Assembly: GCA_910587875.1 (NCBI GenBank)
Contig: CAJUOD010000073.1
Coordinates: 1-14,364 of the forward strand
DNA from: an uncultured Oscillibacter sp.
Lineage (GTDB): Bacteria > Bacillota > Clostridia > Oscillospirales > Oscillospiraceae
Direction of reading: 5' to 3'
DNA: 14,364 bases
The translations under genes and the position numbers were made by a program. This document shows positions 1 to 5,633 of this stretch, piece by piece; the first letter of the stretch is position 1; each line of letters opens with the position of its first letter. Under the pieces are notes generated by a model that saw nothing but the letters and a program-made list of their open reading frames with translations, was not told where the DNA came from and made no database searches.

Positions 1-201
1 GGACTGGTCCTCCGCCGCCAGCTGACCGGAGACGGTGTTCTCCGTGTAGATGGTATCCGCCCCGATCTCCTGGACCTGGACGGCCACGCCCGCCTGGGCG
101 GGCTCCTCCTCCGGCGTCTCGTCCGTCCCGCCGCCGCAGGCGGCCAGGGACAGCGCCAGCACGGCGGCAAGCCCCGCCGCCAGGAATTTTTTCTTCGTCA
201 T
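1..201 (-). CDS. Efflux RND/ABC-type periplasmic adaptor (membrane fusion) lipoprotein, N-terminal part
   Basis: The first 67 codons are visible; the rest lies beyond the left edge. Residues 1-22 form a lipoprotein signal: MTKKK, a hydrophobic stretch, then a lipobox LAAC with the lipidated Cys at residue 22. An acidic, Pro-rich linker follows (about residues 27-37). After it comes VAVQVQEIGADTIYTENTVSG, the usual opening of HlyD/AcrA-type membrane fusion proteins, which link an inner membrane pump to an outer factor. The start is supported by GGAGG seven bases upstream. It follows the TolC-like gene by 30 bp in the same direction, so the two are almost certainly co-transcribed. Permease or ATPase genes would be expected further left. 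The family call rests on the N-terminus and the neighbour; the lipoprotein call is firm. Confidence 0.8.
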   Translation of the reverse strand, partial: MTKKKFLAAGLAAVLALSLAACGGGTDETPEEEPAQAGVAVQVQEIGADTIYTENTVSGQLAAEDQS

Positions 202-231
202 GTAGTTCCTCCAAATCATCGTCGCTGGTTC

Positions 232-1674
232 TTACGTTCCGGACTGGCCGGAGCTCATCACGCCGTAGTTCACGGCCCAGTAGTAGGTCCGGTAGGCGGT
301 AAACAGGTTCCGCCGGGCGGTCTCCACGGCGTCCTTGGCCTCCGTCAGCTCGTCCTCCGCGTCCAGGAGGGCGTTGTGGGAGATGGTCCCCTGGCGGTAC
401 TTCAGCTCCATGGAGGCGTAGGTGCTCTCCTGGAAGGCCAGGGAGGTCTGGGCGGAGTTCAGGACCTGCTGGTAGTCCTTGATGGAGTCGAAGGCGTTGC
501 GGAAGTTCATCTCGAAGCTCTGCACCGCCATCTTGTACTCGTACAGGGCCGCCTCGTAGGTGTGCCGGGCGCTGCGGACGTTGTATGTATCCTGGGCGTA
601 GCTGGCCCGGGTGTCGTCATAGGAGTCGCTGGCCTCGTCCAGCTTTTTCTTGGCGGCGAAGAGGTCGTAGCTCCGGGTCTTGGCCTCCTCCAGGTCCGGC
701 TTGTAGTCCATGCAGTCGAGGAGCCCCTGGCTCAGCGCCGGCAGGGGACCCAGGACCAGGGACCCGTTGAGGCTGGCCCCGATCATGGACTGCATCTGGA
801 GCTTGCACCGCCGGAGGTTCATCTCCAGGGTGCTGAGGCTGCTCTGGAGGGTGGCCCGGCCGTTGCGCACCTGCTCCAGGGTCAGGGCGGAGACCTGCCC
901 CAGCTCATAGCGGAGCTCCATCTCCTGGAGACTGCGGTCCAGGGCGGTCAGGTTCCGCCGGAGGGTGCCCTTGGTCTGTTCCAGCTCCAGGATGGCGAAG
1001 TAGAGGGACTCGGCCCCCACCACGGTGAGCTCCTGGGCGTTTTTCAGCTGCTTCCTGGCGGCGGCGGAGTCCTTCTGGAGCTTGCCGGAGGCCAGGTCGG
1101 ACACGGTGGCGCTGAGGCTGGCGTAGGAGCTGGCCAGGTTGGAGAGGATGAAGCCCTGCATGGCCCCTTCCATCTCGCTGGCCACGGGAATCTGGGCGTA
1201 CATCATCTGGGCGGCCTCCAGGCTGGTCATCTGGGCGTTCAGGCTCTGGTACATGTCGGTGTAGTCCATGGCGTCGATGGAGGCGATGGACTCCTGGAGC
1301 ATCTTTGCCGTCAGGCTGCCCTCCAGCACCCGGTCCCGCAGGTCCTCGAAGGCCAGATACCGGAAGTCGTCCTCCCCGGTGAAGACCAGCTCGTCGTCCA
1401 TGCCGCTGTCCTTCGCCGTAGTGACCGGCTGGCCGTCGGGCTGTACCACGATGGGGCTGGCCTCGGCGGCGGGGGCCTCCTCGGGCTCGGCGCGGTCCTC
1501 CACAGGGGCTTCGGCGGGGGCCGGGTCCTCCCCGGAGGGCTTTGCGTCCCGGGCGGTTTTCTCCGCCCCGGCCTGGGGCGGGGGCTCCGGGCCCATCTGG
1601 GCCAGGGCGGGCGCGGCGCACAGCGTCAGGGCCAGAGCCAACGCCAGCAGCAGCGCGATCCATTGTTTCCTCAT
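232..1674 (-). CDS. TolC-family outer membrane efflux-like protein
   Basis: The product is 480 residues, the usual length for TolC-family proteins. A Sec signal peptide occupies about residues 1-26 (MRKQWIALLLALALALTL, cleavage near ALA-Q). A Pro/Ala/Glu-rich low-complexity linker runs to about residue 85. The rest is two long stretches of Ala/Leu/Gln/Glu-rich helix with heptad character. These include the ELRYELGQVSALTLEQ and ELKYRQGTISHNALLDAEDEL segments, the repeated 'Y-x-x-G-x-(V/I)-(S/A)' signature of the two TolC structural repeats. In diderms TolC forms the exit duct of tripartite pumps. In a presumed monoderm the role is unclear; an adaptor-associated envelope protein is possible. 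AAGGAGG lies upstream of the ATG. Between this gene and tetR sits a MerR-type promoter. The lipoprotein adaptor follows downstream. Confidence 0.85.
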   Translation of the reverse strand: MRKQWIALLLALALALTLCAAPALAQMGPEPPPQAGAEKTARDAKPSGEDPAPAEAPVEDRAEPEEAPAAEASPIVVQPDGQPVTTAKDSGMDDELVFTGEDDFRYLAFEDLRDRVLEGSLTAKMLQESIASIDAMDYTDMYQSLNAQMTSLEAAQMMYAQIPVASEMEGAMQGFILSNLASSYASLSATVSDLASGKLQKDSAAARKQLKNAQELTVVGAESLYFAILELEQTKGTLRRNLTALDRSLQEMELRYELGQVSALTLEQVRNGRATLQSSLSTLEMNLRRCKLQMQSMIGASLNGSLVLGPLPALSQGLLDCMDYKPDLEEAKTRSYDLFAAKKKLDEASDSYDDTRASYAQDTYNVRSARHTYEAALYEYKMAVQSFEMNFRNAFDSIKDYQQVLNSAQTSLAFQESTYASMELKYRQGTISHNALLDAEDELTEAKDAVETARRNLFTAYRTYYWAVNYGVMSSGQSGT

Positions 1675-1706
1675 GTGGTCCTCCTTCTATATGGTTCGTC
1701 AGTCTC

Positions 1707-1737
1707 TTTTTACACCTTCCACCTGGGGGAAGGTCAA
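1707..1737 (-). promoter_or_regulatory. MerR-type promoter with 19-bp spacer and palindromic operator, upstream of tolC-like gene
   Basis: On the minus strand there is a -35 TTGACC (1732-1737) and a weak -10 TAAAAA (1707-1712), separated by 19 bp instead of 17. The spacer is filled by a 21-bp dyad at 1714-1734 with perfect 7-bp arms ACCTTCC and GGAAGGT and one mismatched inner pair. Over-long spacers with ACCTTCC-type dyads are the hallmark of promoters activated by MerR-family regulators (CueR/ZntR class). No merR gene is in the window. The layout is seen directly; the regulator is inferred. Confidence 0.65.
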
Positions 1738-1746
1738 GGAAAATTT

Positions 1747-2346
1747 TTACGCGAGGCTCCCGTGCTTGACGATTTCCAGCTTTGCCGCCAGCTCCTGCCG
1801 GTGGAGCGCCTGTTCCTCGGGGCAGAGCATGGCGTCCATGAAGGCGCTGCCCAGGGCGGCCATCAGCAGGCAGAAGACGATTCGGCAGTAGTCCTGGGTG
1901 GGCTCCCGGAGGCTGGAAAAGTCGATGACGTCCCAGAGCCCGTCCAGCAGCCGCTGGCCCGGCCGGGTGGGGAGGAGCTTCTGGATGTCCAACCCCTGGT
2001 TATTCTTCACAAACAGCATGCACCGGTCCATCACCGGGTCCAGGTCCTGGCAGGACATGCGGTCAAAGCAGTCCAGCTGGGCCTGGAAGATGTCCCCGCC
2101 GTTGGCCTTCAGCACCCGGCGGTACTCCTCCTTCACGTGGTTGCGCACCTCCTCCAGGAGGTAGGCGAGGAGGTCGTCCTTCCCGGCGAAGTACTGGTAA
2201 AAGCTCCCCCGGGGGATGCCCGCCCGGCGGACGATTTGGTTGATGGACACGTCGGTGAAGCGGGCGGAGGTAAACTCCTCCCAAGCGGCGTCGAGGAATC
2301 GGCGCCGCTTCTCCTCCGGCAGCCGGAGGAAGGTCTCTGTACACAT
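1747..2346 (-). CDS. TetR/AcrR-family transcriptional repressor
   Basis: The product is 199 residues, typical of the family. The N-terminal helix-turn-helix is at about residues 8-55: RRFLDAAWEEF, then VSINQIVRRAGIPRGSFYQYF with the diagnostic GSFYQYF recognition-helix end, then KDDLL. The C-terminal ligand-binding part is unspecific (Cys-containing, helical). The start is placed at 2346 because GGGAGGG lies ten bases upstream. An in-frame ATG at 2403 would lie upstream of the predicted transcription start of the consensus promoter and inside the operators, so it is rejected. It is the first gene of a tetR - tolC-like - adaptor operon. It probably represses its own promoter through the two palindromes in its leader. 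Its inducer cannot be told from sequence; efflux substrates are the usual class. Confidence 0.88.
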   Translation of the reverse strand: MCTETFLRLPEEKRRRFLDAAWEEFTSARFTDVSINQIVRRAGIPRGSFYQYFAGKDDLLAYLLEEVRNHVKEEYRRVLKANGGDIFQAQLDCFDRMSCQDLDPVMDRCMLFVKNNQGLDIQKLLPTRPGQRLLDGLWDVIDFSSLREPTQDYCRIVFCLLMAALGSAFMDAMLCPEEQALHRQELAAKLEIVKHGSLA

Positions 2347-2370
2347 ATGTATCGATCCCTCCCAGCAGAA

Positions 2371-2402
2371 ATGACACTCTGTCATTTTATGACAAGCTGT
2401 CA
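2371..2402 (-). promoter_or_regulatory. Two tandem palindromic operators (TetR autoregulation)
   Basis: There are two near-identical dyads, ATGACA-CTC-TGTCAT at 2371-2385 and TGACA-AGC-TGTCA at 2390-2402. Their centres are 18 bp apart. They cover the predicted transcription start and the leader of tetR. Binding there would block transcription, as expected for TetR-type autorepression. The palindromes are seen; the identity of the binding protein is inferred from position. Confidence 0.75.
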
Positions 2403-2405
2403 CTT

Positions 2406-2434
2406 ATTATAGTCAGCGCTAACAGAGCTGTCAA
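2406..2434 (-). promoter_or_regulatory. Consensus sigma-A promoter of the tetR - tolC-like - adaptor operon
   Basis: Reading the minus strand, -35 is TTGACA (2429-2434) and -10 is TATAAT (2406-2411) with exactly 17 bp between them, a perfect consensus match. The start point should fall near 2399, inside the distal operator. Confidence 0.9.
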
Positions 2435-2470
2435 CAGTTTTGTACTTCCAGGGGCGTTAAGTTTTTGTGA

Positions 2471-2501
2471 ATAAAGGGGCCGCCCCCTCCGGGACGGCCC
2501 C
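2471..2501 (-). terminator. Intrinsic terminator after the XRE/membrane protein unit
   Basis: On the minus strand an 11-bp GC stem (2491-2501 with 2476-2486, one G-U pair, loop CTCC on the plus strand) is followed by TTTAT. It starts seven bases after the stop codon of the membrane protein gene. It insulates that unit from the tetR promoter just beyond. Confidence 0.75.
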
Positions 2502-2507
2502 CTGCCC

Positions 2508-2957
2508 TCAATATCGCTTTTCCAGCCGCCTGTAAATCAGGATGCCGGACACAAACTCGACCACCAGGAGCGCCGCCAGGAAGAAGACCATCAGGTCGGC
2601 GCTTTCCTCCCGCACCACACCCAGTCTGCCCAGGATAGTGAAGGCCACAATGGAGCCGGACATCAGCACCAGTCCCAGGATATAGGCCATCCGGCCGGAC
2701 TTGTTCCGCAGCATTTCCTTCCGCTCGTCCCGGAGCTCGATCTGCTCCTCCTCCAGCCGCTCCTGATAGAGGGGGGCGTTCTTGGGACTGGTCCACTTGA
2801 AGTATTTGACGACCTGGACAATGCCCGGCATCGTGAACGCGCCGCAAAATCCGCAGAACAAGCTGCCCAGCGGCGTGTCCCAGAAAATCGCCGCCGCCAG
2901 AAAGCCAAGTCCCAGGGCGATCATGCCCAGGCCGGACCAAAGGTAACTTTTCTTCAT
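2508..2957 (-). CDS. Small four-helix membrane protein of unknown function, partner of XRE regulator
   Basis: The product is 149 residues. Four hydrophobic segments are visible at about residues 6-26, 31-50, 90-110 and 121-142. Between the second and third lies a charged, probably cytoplasmic stretch (YQERLEEEQIELRDERKEML). No catalytic motif is recognised. The ATG overlaps the stop of the upstream small XRE regulator by four bases (ATGA), so the two are translationally coupled. Pairs of a roughly 68-residue XRE repressor and a small multi-pass membrane protein are common in Firmicutes, but their job is mostly unknown; possible roles are stress sensing or antagonising the repressor. An own terminator follows directly. 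Confidence 0.7.
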   Translation of the reverse strand: MKKSYLWSGLGMIALGLGFLAAAIFWDTPLGSLFCGFCGAFTMPGIVQVVKYFKWTSPKNAPLYQERLEEEQIELRDERKEMLRNKSGRMAYILGLVLMSGSIVAFTILGRLGVVREESADLMVFFLAALLVVEFVSGILIYRRLEKRY

Positions 2958-3160
2958 TGCGCATCGCTCCTTTCCCAGATGAAAATCTCCTCAATGGGGA
3001 GCCCGAAAAAATCCGAAATCGTAAAGGCCAGCTCCAAAGACGGACTGTAGCGCCCGTTCTCAATGGAGCTGACGGTCTGCCGGGAGACCCGGATGGACTT
3101 GGCGAATTCCTCCTGCCTCAGGCCCCGGCTCTTCCGCAGCTCTTCCACGCGGTTTCTCAT
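2954..3160 (-). CDS. Small XRE/Cro-family DNA-binding regulator
   Basis: The product is 68 residues and consists of a single helix-turn-helix domain: RVEELRKSRGLRQEEFAKSI, then VSRQTVSSIENGRYSPSLEL, then the tail FGLPIEEIFIWE typical of the short HTH_3 regulators of Firmicutes. The ATG is preceded by AAGGAGG at five bases. It overlaps the membrane protein gene by four bases. Upstream are three copies of a 16-bp palindrome covering its promoter, so autorepression is likely and the membrane protein may modulate it. No ligand-sensing domain is present. Confidence 0.88.
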   Translation of the reverse strand: MRNRVEELRKSRGLRQEEFAKSIRVSRQTVSSIENGRYSPSLELAFTISDFFGLPIEEIFIWERSDAQ

Positions 3161-3177
3161 AGCCGCCTCCTTTCGGT

Positions 3178-3279
3178 GTCAAGGTACTTTTACACACTGG
3201 AGCGGCCGTCCCCTGCTATGTAAAGGTTCCTTTACCTATAACCTACCACAGCCTGCCGAATTTGTCAAGGGTCCTTTAC
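3178..3279. promoter_or_regulatory. Array of three 16-bp palindromic operators (consensus GTMAAGGKWCYTTTAC)
   Basis: The central copy 3220-3235 is a perfect palindrome, GTAAAGG-TT-CCTTTAC. Copy 3264-3279 differs at two positions and copy 3178-3193 at three. Start-to-start spacings are 42 and 44 bp, about four helical turns each. The copies overlap the -35 region, the predicted start point and the leader of the small XRE gene. The nearest copy also ends 17 bp before the -35 of the divergent substrate-binding protein gene. These are probable binding sites of the XRE regulator. Confidence 0.75.
3240..3268 (-). promoter_or_regulatory. Promoter of the XRE - membrane protein unit
   Basis: On the minus strand, -35 is TTGACA (3263-3268), followed by a 17-bp spacer and -10 TAGGTT (3240-3245). 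One operator overlaps the -35 element and another lies at the start point near 3233. Confidence 0.75.
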
Positions 3280-3296
3280 ATAAAATTTTTACCGCC

Positions 3297-3325
3297 TTGC
3301 ATTTTGCCCGGCGCTGTAGTATAGT
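3297..3325 (+). promoter_or_regulatory. Promoter of the metal-binding lipoprotein gene
   Basis: The -35 is TTGCAT (3297-3302), then 17 bp, then -10 TATAGT (3320-3325). The start is expected near 3332, giving a short leader of about 27 bases. No clear Zur or Fur box is seen in it. Confidence 0.75.
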
Positions 3326-3358
3326 AATGAGACTGCTGAATGGAAAAGGGGACCGCCC

Positions 3359-4315
3359 ATGAAACGGATATTTCCCGCCCTCTGCGCCCTGCTGCTGCTG
3401 ACGGCCTGCGGCCCGGAGCTGCCGCCGGAGGACTCGGACCGGCTGCAAATCGTTGCCGCCGTCTTCCCGGCCTATGACTTCGCCCGGGCCGCCGCCGGGG
3501 AGCTGGCGGACGTGACGCTCCTCCTGCCCCCCGGGGCGGAAAGCCACTCCTATGAGCCCACCCCGGCGGACATCCTCCGGGTCCAGCGCTGCGACCTCTT
3601 CATCTACTTGGGCGGCGAGTCCGATGCCTGGGTGGACACCATTCTCTCCGCCGTGGAGCCCCGGGGGGAGGCTCTGCGGATGATCGACTGCGTGGACCTC
3701 CTGGAGGAGGAGACCGTGGAGGGCATGCAGGGGGGCCACGACCACGAGCATGAACACGAGGAGGACCACGACCACCTGGGCGAGGTGGTGGGCATGGACG
3801 AGCACGTCTGGACCGCCCCGCTGAACGCCGCCGCCGTCACCCGGACGATCGGGGAGCGGCTGGCGGCCCTGGACCCGGCGAACGGGGAGACCTACGCCAC
3901 CAACGCCGAGGCCTACGCCCTGGAGCTGGAGGCCCTAGACCGGGACTTCGCCGCCTTCTTCGACGGACGGGCGGACCGGACCATCGTCTTCGGGGACCGC
4001 TTTCCCCTGCTGTATTTTGCCGACGCTTACGATCTGGATTACTACGCCGCCTTCCCCGGCTGCGGGGCCCAAACGGAGCCCTCGGCGGCCACCGTGGCCT
4101 TCCTGACGGAGAAGGTCCGGGAGGAACATCTCCCCGCCGTCTGGTATATCGAGTTCTCCAACCACCTGGTGGCGGACAGCATCGCCGAGGCCGCCGGGGT
4201 GGAGACGGCCCAGTTCCACACCTGCCACAACGTCTCCAAGGCGGACCTGGAGGCCGGGGCCACCTATCTCTCCCTGATGCGGGCCAACCTGGAGGCCCTG
4301 CAAGAACACATGTAG
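3359..4315 (+). CDS. ZnuA/AdcA-like metal ABC transporter substrate-binding lipoprotein
   Basis: The product is 318 residues, usual for cluster A-I solute-binding proteins. It has a lipoprotein signal with lipobox LTAC (Cys17). LPPGAESHSYEPTP carries the first metal ligand, His63. A His/Asp/Glu-rich loop occupies residues 127-139 (HDHEHEHEEDHDH), typical of zinc rather than manganese binders. DEHVW supplies the second ligand, His149. At the third site the sequence is FGDRFPLLYF (Asp213), where zinc binders usually have His and manganese binders Glu. It probably delivers zinc to a membrane ABC importer, but no permease or ATPase gene is adjacent, so it is an orphan here. AAGGGG lies upstream of the ATG. 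It is divergent from the XRE unit and shares the intergenic region with its operators. Confidence 0.88.
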   Translation: MKRIFPALCALLLLTACGPELPPEDSDRLQIVAAVFPAYDFARAAAGELADVTLLLPPGAESHSYEPTPADILRVQRCDLFIYLGGESDAWVDTILSAVEPRGEALRMIDCVDLLEEETVEGMQGGHDHEHEHEEDHDHLGEVVGMDEHVWTAPLNAAAVTRTIGERLAALDPANGETYATNAEAYALELEALDRDFAAFFDGRADRTIVFGDRFPLLYFADAYDLDYYAAFPGCGAQTEPSAATVAFLTEKVREEHLPAVWYIEFSNHLVADSIAEAAGVETAQFHTCHNVSKADLEAGATYLSLMRANLEALQEHM

Positions 4316-4348
4316 CTTTTAAAAAGTATCTATAAAAGGAGGCGCAGC

Positions 4349-4648
4349 ATGGACGGCGCGTTTGACTTCCTGACCCTGGACTTTTTCACCCGGGCGGAGG
4401 TGTTCCCCGGGAGCCTGGGGACCTTCCGCTACCGCTTCCAGCGCACGGGCTGGATGGGGGACGGGGAGCTTCAGGCCTGGGTGTATGAGAACGTCTGCTT
4501 CGAGCTGGCGAAGGACGTGGAGACGGAGACCTTCCCCTGGACAGAGGAAGGGGTTGCCTCTTTGAAGGCCTGGCTGGGGCGGAAGCTGGCGGAGCGGGGG
4601 ACGGAGCCCTACCGGATCCCCTATCCGCCGGAAGGGGGGGAAAGCTGA
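4349..4648 (+). CDS. Hypothetical protein, coupled to DUF2461 gene
   Basis: The product is 99 residues and soluble, with no signal peptide or membrane segment. It has a mixed alpha/beta composition with many aromatics (FDFLTLDFF, FRYRFQRTGW, YRIPYPPE). The family is not recognised. A strong AAAGGAGG site precedes the ATG by six bases. Its TGA overlaps the ATG of the next gene by one base (TGATG), indicating coupled translation and perhaps a shared function with the DUF2461 protein. It lies 33 bp after the metal-binding lipoprotein gene with no terminator between, so read-through from that gene is possible. Confidence 0.75.
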   Translation: MDGAFDFLTLDFFTRAEVFPGSLGTFRYRFQRTGWMGDGELQAWVYENVCFELAKDVETETFPWTEEGVASLKAWLGRKLAERGTEPYRIPYPPEGGES

Positions 4649-5343
4649 TGTTTACCGGCTTCACCGACGAGACGGTGGACTTCATGTGGGGCATCCGCTT
4701 CAACAACGAGCGGACCTGGTTTGAGGCCCACAAGGAGATTTACCTGAACCACTTCTACCGCCCCATGCAGGCCCTGGGAGCGGAGATCTACGAGTTTATC
4801 CGGGACAAGCGCCCGGACTATGACCTCATCCACAAGGTGACCCGCATCTACCGGGACGCCCGCCGCCTCCACGGCCGGGGGCCCTATAAGGAGAGCCTGT
4901 GGTTCTCCGTGGAGGAGCCCTCGGAGCAGTGGACGGCCAAGCCCACCTTCTGGTTCGAGCTGATGCCGGAGAGCTGGACCTACGGCATGGGGTACTACCT
5001 CCCCAAGGCCCTGACCATGGCGAAGCTCCGGGCCCGGCTGGACCGGGACCCCAAGACTATGGAGGCCCTGACCCGGGCGCTGGAGAAACAGGAGGAGTTC
5101 GCCCTGCTGACGGAGGCCTACAAGCGCCCCAAAGGCCCGGCGCCCTCGCCCCTGCTGGAGCCCTGGTATCAGGCCAAGTCCTTCACCATCTGCCACGAGG
5201 AGAAGTTGACGGAGGACCTGTTCTCCCGCGCCATCGTGGACCGGCTGAAACAGGGCTTTACCTTCCTGCTGCCCTACTACGACTACTTCGTCACCCTGGA
5301 CGGGGATCCCGATCCCCGGGAACAGGCGGCCAAAGACTCTTGA
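4648..5343 (+). CDS. DUF2461 domain-containing protein
   Basis: The product is 231 residues, the normal family length. It opens with FTDETVDFMWGIRFNNERTWFEAHKEIY, matching the family signature 'f..l..nN.r.WF...k..Y'. Further along are RIYRDARRLHGRGPYKESLWF and a central WFEL...YGMGYYLPK block, both typical of DUF2461 (TIGR02453). The biochemical function of the family is not established. The start codon overlaps the stop of the previous gene by one base, with a G-rich ribosome site inside that gene's end. Its stop codon overlaps the -35 element of a promoter reading onward into the antitoxin RNA of module A. Confidence 0.85.
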   Translation: MFTGFTDETVDFMWGIRFNNERTWFEAHKEIYLNHFYRPMQALGAEIYEFIRDKRPDYDLIHKVTRIYRDARRLHGRGPYKESLWFSVEEPSEQWTAKPTFWFELMPESWTYGMGYYLPKALTMAKLRARLDRDPKTMEALTRALEKQEEFALLTEAYKRPKGPAPSPLLEPWYQAKSFTICHEEKLTEDLFSRAIVDRLKQGFTFLLPYYDYFVTLDGDPDPREQAAKDS

Positions 5344-5368
5344 CAAGTCCGGCTTGAGGGGTTATACT
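5340..5368 (+). promoter_or_regulatory. Promoter of antisense RNA, toxin-antitoxin module A
   Basis: TTGACA (5340-5345) and TATACT (5363-5368) are separated by 17 bp, a near-perfect match. The -35 overlaps the stop codon of the DUF2461 gene. No open frame follows; transcription runs into the 3' end of the toxin A gene on the other strand. Module B has the identical hexamers and spacing. Confidence 0.85.
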
Positions 5369-5374
5369 GAACGT

Positions 5375-5470
5375 GGAAAAGGCGTTGCCGACAAGCGGTT
5401 CGCCCTCTGCTAGTTACTCAAAAAGAAGTAACCGCCGCGCTGTGGGGACAGGGGCGGTTACTTCTTTTTG
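5375..5470 (+). ncRNA. Putative antitoxin antisense RNA of module A
   Basis: The predicted RNA is about 95 nt. It starts about seven bases after the -10 TATACT and ends at the T-tract of the bidirectional hairpin at 5419-5470. Its 3' half is complementary to the last codons and 3' region of toxin A. Its 5' half carries GGCGTTGCCGACAAGCGG, foldable as a small stem-loop with loop CCGA, which also occurs in the toxin A leader and, with compensating changes, in module B. Short convergent antisense RNAs overlapping the toxin 3' end are known for type I systems such as txpA/RatA and bsrG/SR4. Ends are inferred, not measured. Confidence 0.65.
5419..5470. terminator. Bidirectional terminator overlapping the end of toxin A
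   Basis: Perfect 17-bp arms AAAAAGAAGTAACCGCC (5420-5436) and its complement (5453-5469), plus one outer C-G pair, enclose a 16-base loop. Both strands end in a T-run. On the minus strand the last four codons of toxin A (Lys-Lys-Lys-stop) form the 5' arm, so coding and termination share sequence. Confidence 0.85.
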
Positions 5471-5541
5471 TATGCCTGGATGAACAGGCTGCAAATGCCG
5501 ATGATCACAAGACAAAGCTGTAACACTTCGGATGTACTCAT
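5458..5541 (-). CDS. Short hydrophobic peptide, putative type I (holin-like) toxin, module A
   Basis: The product is 27 residues. A short polar start (MSTSEVLQ) leads into one hydrophobic helix LCLVIIGICSLFIQAY and ends in KKK. This is the architecture of membrane-acting type I toxins, especially the holin-like (Hol-Tox) and TxpA/BsrG groups. The start is set by AAAGGGGGG seven bases upstream and by alignment with the second copy at 8186, which shares LVIIGIC-x-LFIQAYKKK. Several differences between the copies are silent, which supports real translation. The leader has a conserved stem-loop and the 3' end is covered by a convergent RNA. The class call is inferred from architecture. Confidence 0.7.
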   Translation of the reverse strand: MSTSEVLQLCLVIIGICSLFIQAYKKK

Positions 5542-5565
5542 TGGGCAGCCCCCCTTTCGCAAAAT

Positions 5566-5589
5566 CAGGGGGCAAGAAGCTGCCCCCTG
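5566..5589 (-). promoter_or_regulatory. Leader hairpin of toxin A mRNA
   Basis: Perfect 9-bp arms CAGGGGGCA and TGCCCCCTG surround a six-base loop, in the 5' untranslated region of toxin A. Module B has the same arms and the same position relative to the start codon. The CCCCC strand could alternatively pair with the GGGGGG of the ribosome binding site, so the element may switch translation on or off. The switch is inferred. Confidence 0.7.
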
Positions 5590-5604
5590 TCGAGAGGGCG
5601 AACG

Positions 5605-5633
5605 TTGTCGGCAACGCTGATTTACCCTATCAT
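5605..5633 (+). promoter_or_regulatory. Possible promoter of the HD-domain gene
   Basis: TTGTCG (5605-5610), 17 bp, then TATCAT (5628-5633), about 64 bp before the start codon. It would overlap the oppositely directed toxin A promoter. The -35 is weak, so this is tentative; an alternative is read-through of the antisense RNA promoter. Confidence 0.35.

Noticed and set aside
2347..2403. Upstream ATG of tetR at 2403
   Set aside because: It lies inside the operators and upstream of the start site predicted from the consensus promoter, and has no ribosome site.
376..2412. Long open frame on the plus strand opposite tolC-like and tetR genes
   Set aside because: The product is Gly/Leu/Val/His-rich low-complexity sequence with no family resemblance and no ribosome site. 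It is an antisense shadow produced by high third-position GC.
5302..5317. Palindrome GGGGATC-CC-GATCCCC at the end of the DUF2461 gene, tested as a distal terminator for toxin A
   Set aside because: There is no T-run on the minus strand and it lies within coding sequence.
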